This document shows, piece after piece, positions 1 to 5,426 of a stretch of DNA of 5,426 bases. The number at the start of each line of letters is the position of its first letter. The first letter of the stretch is position 1. Made by a program: the position numbers and the translations under genes. A model generated the notes under the pieces. The model was not told where the DNA came from and did not search any database. It saw only the letters and a program-made list of their open reading frames with translations. Origin of the DNA: JANXSD01 sp043758125 (GTDB taxonomy: Bacteria; Bacteroidota; Bacteroidia; AKYH767-A; OLB10); the NCBI GenBank assembly GCA_043758125.1, contig JAYVOC010000253.1, forward strand, positions 1 through 5,426, written 5' to 3'.

Positions 1-902
1 CGGTTGAAATTGTTGATATCGCTGGTCTGGTAAAAGGTGCTAGCAAAGGCGAAGGTTTAGGCAATCAATTTCTTGGAAATATTCGCGAATGTGATGCAAT
101 TCTTCACGTATTGAGATGTTTTGATGATCCGAACGTAGTGCATGTTGATGGTCAGGTTAATCCTGTTCGTGATAAGGAAACGATCGATATTGAACTTCAA
201 TTGAAAGATTTAGAAACTGTTGAGAAACGCATGCAACGTATCGAAAAGCAAGCGAAAGTAGGTACCGATAAAGACGCTAAAAAAACATACGATGTTTATC
301 AGCAATTAAAAGAACATCTTGAAAAAGGAATGTCGGCACGTTCAGCACAATTATCGGAAGATGATTGGAAACTTGCTTCGGATTTATGGCTGCTTACAGC
401 AAAACCCGTGATGTATGTTTGTAATGTTGATGAAGGTTCTGTTGTTACAGGAAACAAACATGTGGAAGCAGTTCGTGCAGCAGTTGCATCTGAAAATGCT
501 GAAGTACTAGTTATCGCTGCAGCAATTGAAGCAGACATCGCACAGCTAGAAAGTTTTGATGATCGTCAAGCTTTTTTAACTGATTTAGGATTGACAGAAT
601 CAGGTGTAACGAAATTGATTAAAACTGCATATCGTTTATTAAGCTTGCAAACTTATTTTACTGTTGGCGAAAAAGAAGTGCGTGCATGGACAATTCATCA
701 AGGAATGACAGCACCACAATCAGCGGGAGTAATTCATACTGATTTTGAAAAAGGATTCATTCGTGCTGAAGTAATTCATTACAATGATTTTGTTACTTTA
801 GGTTCTGAATCTGCTTGTCGTGATGCAGGAAAATTAGCAGTAGAAGGAAAAGAATATATTGTTCAAGATGGTGATCTGATGCATTTCAGATTTAACGTTT
901 AA
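1..902 (+). CDS. ychF: Redox-regulated ATPase YchF (Obg-like ATPase), 5' end missing
   Basis: Partial gene; the first whole codon is at 3 and 299 residues are visible. YchF proteins are usually about 363-366 residues, so roughly 65 N-terminal residues, including the P-loop (G1), lie left of the window. Visible motifs: the G3 region DIAGLVKGASKGEGLGNQFL at residues 5-24; an NVDE motif at 141-144, the altered G4 position that gives this subfamily its ATP rather than GTP preference; a helical, charged coiled-coil-like insertion around residues 60-115; an AAAIEADIA stretch at 172-180 matching the G5 region; and a C-terminal TGS domain at about 213-298 with the family hallmarks KEVRAWTI, HTDFEKGFIRAE and DGD near the end, finishing in FNV as in E. 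coli YchF. YchF is a cytosolic ATPase that binds ribosomes and is linked to translation and oxidative-stress control. The protein does not start at the TTG at 111: conserved family sequence continues upstream of it. The downstream yebC gene is close enough to share a transcript. Identification is by conserved motifs and is firm. Confidence 0.97.
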   Translation, partial: VEIVDIAGLVKGASKGEGLGNQFLGNIRECDAILHVLRCFDDPNVVHVDGQVNPVRDKETIDIELQLKDLETVEKRMQRIEKQAKVGTDKDAKKTYDVYQQLKEHLEKGMSARSAQLSEDDWKLASDLWLLTAKPVMYVCNVDEGSVVTGNKHVEAVRAAVASENAEVLVIAAAIEADIAQLESFDDRQAFLTDLGLTESGVTKLIKTAYRLLSLQTYFTVGEKEVRAWTIHQGMTAPQSAGVIHTDFEKGFIRAEVIHYNDFVTLGSESACRDAGKLAVEGKEYIVQDGDLMHFRFNV

Positions 903-929
903 AATAAATTAAGCTTAAATAAATCCACA

Positions 930-1649
930 ATGGGAAGAGCTTTTGAAAAACGTAAACATAAAATGTTTGCGAACAATACAAAAAATGCTAGAGCGTTTAC
1001 GCGGATCGGAAAAGAGATAGCAATTGCGGTAAAGTTAGGAGGTAATAATCCTGATGGAAATCCACGATTAAGAATGGTGATGCAAAATGCGAAAGCATTA
1101 AACATGCCTAAAGATCGTGTAGAAGCTGCAATACATCGTGCTGAATTAAAGGACTCAAAAGTCCTCGACGAAGTAGTATTTGAAGGATATGGTCCGCATG
1201 GTATTGCAATCGTTGTTGAAACAGCAACAGATAATAACACTCGAACCGTTGCAAATATTCGAATGTATTTTAATCGTTCAGATGGAGCCTTAGGAAAAAC
1301 TGGTTCACTTGATTTTTTATTCGATAGAAAAGGAATATTCACCATTGAAAAGGGCAAATGGGAAATGGAAGATTTAGAATTAGAATTGATTGATTATGGT
1401 GCGGAAGAATTAGAAGAGCATGAAAATGAAATTTATATCTATACTCCTTTTACTGCATTTGGATCTATGCAAAAAGCATTAGAAGAAAAAGGAATTACAA
1501 TCATCAGTGCTGAGCTAGATAGAATCCCAACAACATCAACAGCGCTTACTTCCGAACAACAACAAGAAGTTCATATACTCATCGAAAAATTAGAGGAAGA
1601 TGAAGATGTTCAAAATGTTTTTCATAATATGAAAGAAGAACAGAATTAA
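930..1649 (+). CDS. yebC: YebC/PmpR (TACO1) family protein, translation/transcription regulator
   Basis: Complete gene of 239 residues, close to the usual 235-250 for the family. The N-terminus MGRAFEKRKHKMF followed by FTRIGKEIAIAVKLGG (about residues 30-45) and NPRLRMVMQNAKALNMPKDR (about 50-70) is the family's basic helical domain, in the form typical of Bacteroidota. Next come FEGYGPHGIAIVVE with the conserved YGP and the DNNTRTVANIR segment (about 88-115), GSLDFLF with the strongly conserved glycine-serine (about 125-131), and an acidic C-terminal part rich in Glu, including the PTTST loop and DEDVQNVFHN near the end. The family was first described as DNA-binding regulators (PmpR), while mitochondrial TACO1 and more recent bacterial work point to a role in translation on difficult peptide sequences, so the exact role here is inferred. 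ATG at 930 is chosen because the conserved MGRAFE begins there. It lies 27 bases after the ychF stop; the A/T-rich leader has no Shine-Dalgarno sequence, as is normal in Bacteroidota. The stop codon lies in the first, imperfect unit of a heptamer array. Confidence 0.95.
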   Translation: MGRAFEKRKHKMFANNTKNARAFTRIGKEIAIAVKLGGNNPDGNPRLRMVMQNAKALNMPKDRVEAAIHRAELKDSKVLDEVVFEGYGPHGIAIVVETATDNNTRTVANIRMYFNRSDGALGKTGSLDFLFDRKGIFTIEKGKWEMEDLELELIDYGAEELEEHENEIYIYTPFTAFGSMQKALEEKGITIISAELDRIPTTSTALTSEQQQEVHILIEKLEEDEDVQNVFHNMKEEQN

Positions 1650-1691
1650 GAATTACGAATTACGAATTACGAATTACGAATTACGAATAAT
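1643..1691. repeat. GAATTAC heptamer tandem array
   Basis: Five perfect, directly adjacent copies of GAATTAC occupy 1650-1684. They are flanked by an imperfect copy on each side: gaattaa at 1643-1649, whose last three bases are the yebC stop codon, and gaataat at 1685-1691. The array sits between the end of yebC and the intergenic inverted repeat. A 7-base period cannot keep a reading frame, and the repeat lies after the stop, so it is non-coding. Such short arrays usually grow and shrink by replication slippage. No function is evident. Confidence 0.93.
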
Positions 1692-1696
1692 CGGGG

Positions 1697-1750
1697 AAAT
1701 TAAAAAGTCCTATAAAATTTTCAAGAAAATTTTATAGGACTTTTTAATTT
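1697..1750. terminator. Bidirectional intrinsic terminator between convergent genes
   Basis: A perfect 25-base inverted repeat has its left arm at 1697-1721 and right arm at 1726-1750, separated by the 4-base loop CAAG. The stem core is AGTCCTATAAAATTTT, with the AAAAAG/CTTTTT tracts at its base pairing with each other. Read rightwards, the hairpin is followed by a T-rich stretch (ttattttat), which suits termination of the ychF-yebC transcript. Read leftwards, the complement of the A-rich left arm supplies the U-tract for the metalloprotease transcript, whose stop codon is 29 bases away. The symmetric layout between two gene ends pointing at each other supports a shared bidirectional terminator. 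The stem is AT-rich, with only a short GC core (GTCC/GGAC). Confidence 0.88.
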
Positions 1751-1779
1751 TTATTTTATCAAAGAAAGAAATCGGGTAT

Positions 1780-4700
1780 TTAATTCGCAAAATTATAAAT
1801 TGTAGTTCCGCTAAATAAAACAATATTCTTACTCCATGTTTCAATAGAATTTCGATGACGAACAACGATATAATAATTATTTCCAGATGCGGAAGCAGGA
1901 AATAGAATTGAAGCATTTCCAGATAAGTTTAAAACTCCTTTTGCAGAATATACTAATCCATAAGGCGAAGTTGCTGAATGTAACTCAACGGTAATCGTAT
2001 CTGTTTGTCCTGCTGCAACAATAGAAATCATTTGTCCACCGCCCAAATAAAACCCTTGAATAAATGCGTGTAATTGTAATGTTACATTATTGCCAACAGT
2101 AAATGATGGTCCAGTTGCAATTCCGCAAACTGTTGTTACACGAATAAAACCTGTAGTAGCCCCTACAGGAACGGTTGAATTAATTTGATTGTCGCTTATG
2201 ACAGAAAATACAGGTGCATTAATACTATTAAATGATACTGCACTTGCTGTTAAAAATCCAGATCCATTTATTGCGATTGAAGTTCCTACAGCTGCAGAAG
2301 TAGGAGCCATACTTGTAATTACAGCTGGGCTAGATGCATTTACATTTATTGCATTTGAAATTGCAGGACATAATGCAGGAGCAGCTGGAAATGTTATGGT
2401 CCAATTATTAATTGTTCCTACGTCTACAGCGGCACGATCATACGCAAAAAGTTTCCAATCTCCATTAGGATTTATCGATCCAGAATTAATTGCTGCAAAT
2501 GATAGAATTGTAGTTGAGGGAGTGCATCCTGAAATAGTAAATAATGTTGTCCACGGCTTATACAATCCAGTATAAGGAGATCCCGTTGCAGGAATTTGAG
2601 CACTACCAGAATCAGCAAAAACAGTATTTGTAAAATTATCACCACTACCTCCAATTGCATTTGCCAAACCTAATCGCTGACCACTTGGTGATTCAAGATA
2701 CAATTGAAGATCGGCATCATAAGTATGAGTTATATTAATGGAGATGTAAATTTTTGCTGATGCAATTGTTGATGTATACCCAGATACATTTATTGTGCTA
2801 CTAACTCCAGTACAGCTATTATCAGGAATTGATGCAACAGTTGTATTGCTAAATGTAAGTGGAAGATATGAAGCAACATCATAAGCGCCACTTTGATTTA
2901 CACTTAATGTTGCAGCATTAGCACCAACAATATCAACTCCATTTTTTCTCCATTGATTGTATGAACTTGCTGCAGGTGTGTACGACAATAAAACCGATCC
3001 AGTGGTACAAATTGTAGTAGTGCTTCCAGCACTAACGACTGCGGGACTCGGACTATTCAAAAGATTAAGCGCTAAGGTACTTACTGTTCCACTACCGCAA
3101 CTATTGGTTCCAGCAACTATAATATTTCCTGATGTAGTTCCAAAACTTACTGTAATTGTATTTGTATTTATTCCAGATGTGATACTTGCTCCAGCTGGTA
3201 AAGTCCAATTATATCCAGTTGCATTTGTTATTGCGCTAACAGAATAAATATTTCCAACACTATTTTTACAAGAAGAAGTTGGTCCGCTTATTACTCCTGC
3301 TGCTGAGGGAAGCACTAAAACTGTAACTGCAAATAATGGAGAACTGTTTCCAGTAAAACATGCGTTAGAGGGTATTACACTTACATTACCTGAAACAGCA
3401 ACCGCTGAATAAGTAACAGTGATGCTTGTTGTATTATTTCCTGCTGATATACTTGCACCTGTTGGCAATGACCATGTATATGTTGTTGCATTTGTAATTG
3501 CGGAGATTGAATATACTACTGATGTTTGCCCTTGACAAACTGAAGCTATTCCAGTAATAATTCCAGCACTTCCAACAGAATTTAATTTCGTTAAATTAAC
3601 TCCATTATCCGAACCAATAACTACTGGATTCGAACTTACAATACGAATGCGATATCCCGTTCCTGTACCAGTAGGTATAGTGCATGAAATTGTTCCAGAA
3701 GAAGCAACACTTGTTAATGTTCCAATGGAAACCGGACTTGTAAATGATCCTGCTGAATTTGATAATTGTGCAGTAAAAATGTTTCCTGCATTCGCTGGAC
3801 CATCGCCAGTATAATTCACATTTAATGTTTGTCCAACACATAAATTTGTGGTAGAAATTGTATTTGTGTTGAGTGTAGTTAATACTGGAGAGCTCGCCTG
3901 AATAGCAAAATTAACATCATTAATATCAAAGAAAATATTTCCTACTGCTTCTATTTTAATTCGTGCTTGAGTTGTTAATATTGTTGGAACAGTAATTAAT
4001 TCTGTACCATCATTTGGTGTACTTGCTGCAACAACATTTGGAAAAGTTAATCCACCATCTGTAGAAAAAGAAATTTTAACATTCGCACAATTAATGGGTG
4101 AAATATTGCTTGAAGAAACATCCCAAGTTATAGTTTGCGATGATCCGGAATTCCAAATAACAGCAGTATTTTGTACAGTCACTTTAAATGGAGTTGTTGT
4201 ATTTATTACTTGAACTTTTAATGTGTCATCATTATGAGTGACACCTCCTCCTCCACTTCTATTATCTCTAACAGTCAATCGAAATTTTAAAGTTCGCGCA
4301 TACGTTGGCAGGAGTTCTCCAATGGTGGTTACATTATTTAAAATATCCGAAAGTATTGGAAATGTTCTACTCGGACTTGATACTGGAGAAAATGGTCGGA
4401 AGATGGGAGCATCTAAAGTTGGGGCATTCCATGCACCACCAGTTGCTGTTTTATCAAACTCTTCCCAACTATAAGTAATAGCATCGCCATCAGGATCCGA
4501 ACCTACACCAGTAATTGTAAACGGTGTTTTATATGGAATGATAAAATTTGCTGTTGCTCCGATCGATGCAGTTGGAGGATTATTTCCTGTAGCAGATTGT
4601 ACAGCACAACCATTTCCAGTACCTAAAACAGAAAAATTATAAATCTCATCAAAACTCCAAGTATGAAAATAAGCAATGCTATGAGGAGCTAAATCATCGG

Positions 4701-5426
4701 TGCTACAAATTCCTGCATACGCCATAATCGTAACGCCACTACCTGGTTCATAAGCGGCAGATGCTGCACGATTTCCACCACCACAAGAACCTAATACGCT
4801 ATTGAATGTATGATTCGCTCCAAATTGATGTCCCATCTCATGCGCTACGTAATCAACATCAAACGAATCACCAACAGGACTAGAATTTCCAGTCACACCT
4901 TTTGCTTTGCTTGTTCCACAAGGACCATTTAATTGTGCTACTCCACCACCTCCAGTACTAAATACGTGACCTATATCATAATTTGCTGTTCCTATTACGC
5001 TATTAATGTTATTTTGATTTTCTGTTAACATGGTACTACCACTTGAATTGGTATAAGGATCAGTCGCACCATTTAAATAAATCAAAAGGTTGTTGTTAGC
5101 GATCATAACCATACGGATAGAAACTTCAGTTTCATAAATCCCATTAACTCGTAGCATGCTTGCTACCATTCCCGACATTGCACCAGAGGCTGTTCCACCT
5201 TTAGTGACAGCGTATTCACCCGTACATGCTAATGCAAGTCTGTAAGTTCTTAATTGGGCACCATTAGATCGTAATGCGGAATGGTTTGCTGTAATTAAAT
5301 TGTTTTTACCAATGTACTTTTCTGTTTCGCAAATAAATGAATTGTATGCTTTGAAATCATTGCTATAGTAAACAATATAATCACGAGTATTAAACTGATT
5401 ATATGGATCTATAAAAACACTTCCTT
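1780..5426 (-). CDS. Secreted multidomain reprolysin-like zinc metalloprotease, N-terminus missing
   Basis: The frame is open from the right edge (first whole codon 5422-5424) to a TAA at 1780-1782: 1214 visible residues. The gene continues beyond the window, so the methionine at 5178 is internal; conserved family sequence (LRTYRLALACTGEY, residues 58-71) lies upstream of it. Residue numbers count from the right edge. About 58-275 is a reprolysin-like (M12B-type) metzincin domain. It carries HEMGHQFGANHTF with the zinc ligands His195, His199 and His205 and the catalytic Glu196, then the Met-turn in TIMAYAGIC (Met234). Then come a PKD/cadherin-like segment with SDPDGDAITYSWEE (about 280-408), two Ig-like beta modules (about 410-509 and 514-613), two related PKD-like modules (615-704, 707-790), a short Ig-like segment (793-848), a proprotein-convertase P-domain (852-1014), an IPT/TIG module (1032-1110) and a C-terminal beta module (1113-1214) containing YYIVVRHRNSIETWSKN. 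The composition, rich in Ser, Thr, Asn, Gly and Ala, suits an exported adhesive protease. Signal peptide and secretion route are not visible. The substrate is unknown. Confidence 0.93.
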   Translation of the reverse strand, partial: GSVFIDPYNQFNTRDYIVYYSNDFKAYNSFICETEKYIGKNNLITANHSALRSNGAQLRTYRLALACTGEYAVTKGGTASGAMSGMVASMLRVNGIYETEVSIRMVMIANNNLLIYLNGATDPYTNSSGSTMLTENQNNINSVIGTANYDIGHVFSTGGGGVAQLNGPCGTSKAKGVTGNSSPVGDSFDVDYVAHEMGHQFGANHTFNSVLGSCGGGNRAASAAYEPGSGVTIMAYAGICSTDDLAPHSIAYFHTWSFDEIYNFSVLGTGNGCAVQSATGNNPPTASIGATANFIIPYKTPFTITGVGSDPDGDAITYSWEEFDKTATGGAWNAPTLDAPIFRPFSPVSSPSRTFPILSDILNNVTTIGELLPTYARTLKFRLTVRDNRSGGGGVTHNDDTLKVQVINTTTPFKVTVQNTAVIWNSGSSQTITWDVSSSNISPINCANVKISFSTDGGLTFPNVVAASTPNDGTELITVPTILTTQARIKIEAVGNIFFDINDVNFAIQASSPVLTTLNTNTISTTNLCVGQTLNVNYTGDGPANAGNIFTAQLSNSAGSFTSPVSIGTLTSVASSGTISCTIPTGTGTGYRIRIVSSNPVVIGSDNGVNLTKLNSVGSAGIITGIASVCQGQTSVVYSISAITNATTYTWSLPTGASISAGNNTTSITVTYSAVAVSGNVSVIPSNACFTGNSSPLFAVTVLVLPSAAGVISGPTSSCKNSVGNIYSVSAITNATGYNWTLPAGASITSGINTNTITVSFGTTSGNIIVAGTNSCGSGTVSTLALNLLNSPSPAVVSAGSTTTICTTGSVLLSYTPAASSYNQWRKNGVDIVGANAATLSVNQSGAYDVASYLPLTFSNTTVASIPDNSCTGVSSTINVSGYTSTIASAKIYISINITHTYDADLQLYLESPSGQRLGLANAIGGSGDNFTNTVFADSGSAQIPATGSPYTGLYKPWTTLFTISGCTPSTTILSFAAINSGSINPNGDWKLFAYDRAAVDVGTINNWTITFPAAPALCPAISNAINVNASSPAVITSMAPTSAAVGTSIAINGSGFLTASAVSFNSINAPVFSVISDNQINSTVPVGATTGFIRVTTVCGIATGPSFTVGNNVTLQLHAFIQGFYLGGGQMISIVAAGQTDTITVELHSATSPYGLVYSAKGVLNLSGNASILFPASASGNNYYIVVRHRNSIETWSKNIVLFSGTTIYNFAN
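1783..2088 (-). other. C-terminal beta module of the metalloprotease (HRNSIETW type)
   Basis: The last 102 residues begin NVTLQLHAFIQGFYLGGGQM and include DTITVELHSATSPYGLVYSA, a LNLSGNASILFP segment and YYIVVRHRNSIETWSKN, ending in YNFAN before the stop. I recognise this as a module found near the C-termini of secreted Bacteroidota proteins, but I know no function for it. It directly follows an IPT/TIG module (about 2095-2331). In proteins I recall, the module is often followed by further residues and a calcium-binding or sorting tail; here nothing follows. Confidence 0.65.
2383..2871 (-). other. Proprotein-convertase P-domain within the metalloprotease
   Basis: About 163 residues starting at LPLTFSNTTVASIPDN show the P-domain pattern. 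An opening segment runs to INVSGYTSTIASAKIYISI, then THTYDADLQLYLESPSGQRL, then an aspartate-bearing FTNTVFADS segment, GLYKPWTTL, and the closing signature NPNGDWKLFAYDRAAVDVGT followed by INNWTITF. In bacterial secreted proteases P-domains often sit C-terminal to the catalytic domain and aid folding, stability or substrate binding. Here it sits far from the catalytic domain, separated by the Ig/PKD-like array. Confidence 0.88.
3055..3582 (-). repeat. Tandem pair of PKD-like modules within the metalloprotease
   Basis: Two adjacent modules of about 85-90 residues (3313-3582 and 3055-3306) share the layout G-I-I/S-G…C…YS(I/V)SAITNAT.Y.W(S/T)LP.GASI..G..T..ITV, ending in a region with another cysteine. 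Across a 38-residue core I count 23 identical positions. This resembles the PKD-like repeats (of the Pfam PKD_6 kind) common in surface proteins of Bacteroidota. They are probably structural spacers or binding modules and arose by internal duplication. The family name is from memory of the motif, not from a search. Confidence 0.8.
4810..4842 (-). other. Metzincin zinc-binding site HExxHxxGxxH
   Basis: These codons encode HEMGHQFGANH, a complete metzincin consensus with three histidine zinc ligands, the catalytic glutamate and the glycine that allows the chain to turn. The Met-turn methionine follows 29 residues after the last histidine, in IMAYAG. All catalytic residues are intact, so the protease is predicted to be active. 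The preceding DYVA and the following TFN are the usual surroundings in reprolysin-like proteins of Bacteroidota. Confidence 0.95.

Noticed and set aside
903..929. Separate promoter for yebC in the ychF-yebC gap
   Set aside because: The 27-base gap is A/T-rich, but I found no convincing Bacteroidota promoter (TTG with a spaced TAnnTTTG) in it or just upstream, so read-through from ychF is the simpler reading.
899..1357. Minus-strand open frame of 152 codons opposite yebC
   Set aside because: It lies wholly antisense to a firmly identified gene, has no recognisable motif, and its hydrophobic, Ser/Phe-rich composition is what the complement of yebC codons would give.
1710..1916. Small minus-strand membrane-like protein of 68 residues at the 3' end of the metalloprotease gene
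   Set aside because: The frame overlaps the metalloprotease end out of frame and runs through the terminator hairpin. Its Ile/Leu/Phe/Lys-rich product reflects AT-rich sequence, and nothing supports a separate start.
2189..2575. Plus-strand open frame of 128 codons opposite the metalloprotease
   Set aside because: It is antisense to the P-domain and IPT coding region. Its Ala/Val/Ile-rich product mirrors the Ser/Thr/Asn/Ala-rich codons of the real gene, and no family is recognisable. The plus-strand frames at 2957-3247 and 4238-4474 were rejected for the same reason.
3605..3841. Minus-strand open frame of 78 codons in another frame of the metalloprotease
   Set aside because: It overlaps an intact, conserved Ig-like segment of the metalloprotease in a shifted frame; its Cys/Trp/Tyr-rich composition is typical of an out-of-frame translation. 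The 62-codon frame at 2472-2660 is of the same kind.

Overview
The window looks like a chromosomal segment from an AT-rich member of the Bacteroidota. Three things point there: the YebC/TACO1 protein begins with the MGRAFE-type N-terminus usual in that phylum, the one visible gene start has no Shine-Dalgarno sequence and only an A/T-rich leader, and the large minus-strand protein is a Bacteroidota-style secreted reprolysin-like metalloprotease followed by PKD-like, P-type and IPT modules. I cannot place it below phylum; an order such as Chitinophagales or a relative is only a guess.

Layout: the left edge cuts the 5' end of ychF (a ribosome-associated P-loop ATPase), which runs rightwards and stops at 902. 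After 27 bases comes a complete yebC-family gene (930-1649), also on the plus strand and probably co-transcribed. A run of the heptamer GAATTAC begins in the yebC stop codon and fills 1643-1691. A near-ideal 25-bp inverted repeat with a 4-base loop (1697-1750) follows and should terminate transcription from both sides. From 1780 to the right edge the minus strand is one open reading frame of 1214 visible residues: a multidomain extracellular metalloprotease lacking its N-terminus (signal peptide and most of any propeptide lie beyond the right edge).

The two plus-strand genes are housekeeping factors acting on the ribosome/translation side (YchF ATPase; YebC/TACO1 family). The metalloprotease is functionally unrelated and simply converges on them. 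No RNA gene, mobile element or CRISPR array was recognised, and I see no convincing undescribed multi-gene system. The points most worth a second look are the heptamer array at the yebC stop, the strikingly symmetric terminator, and the abrupt C-terminus of the metalloprotease with no recognisable secretion-sorting tail.
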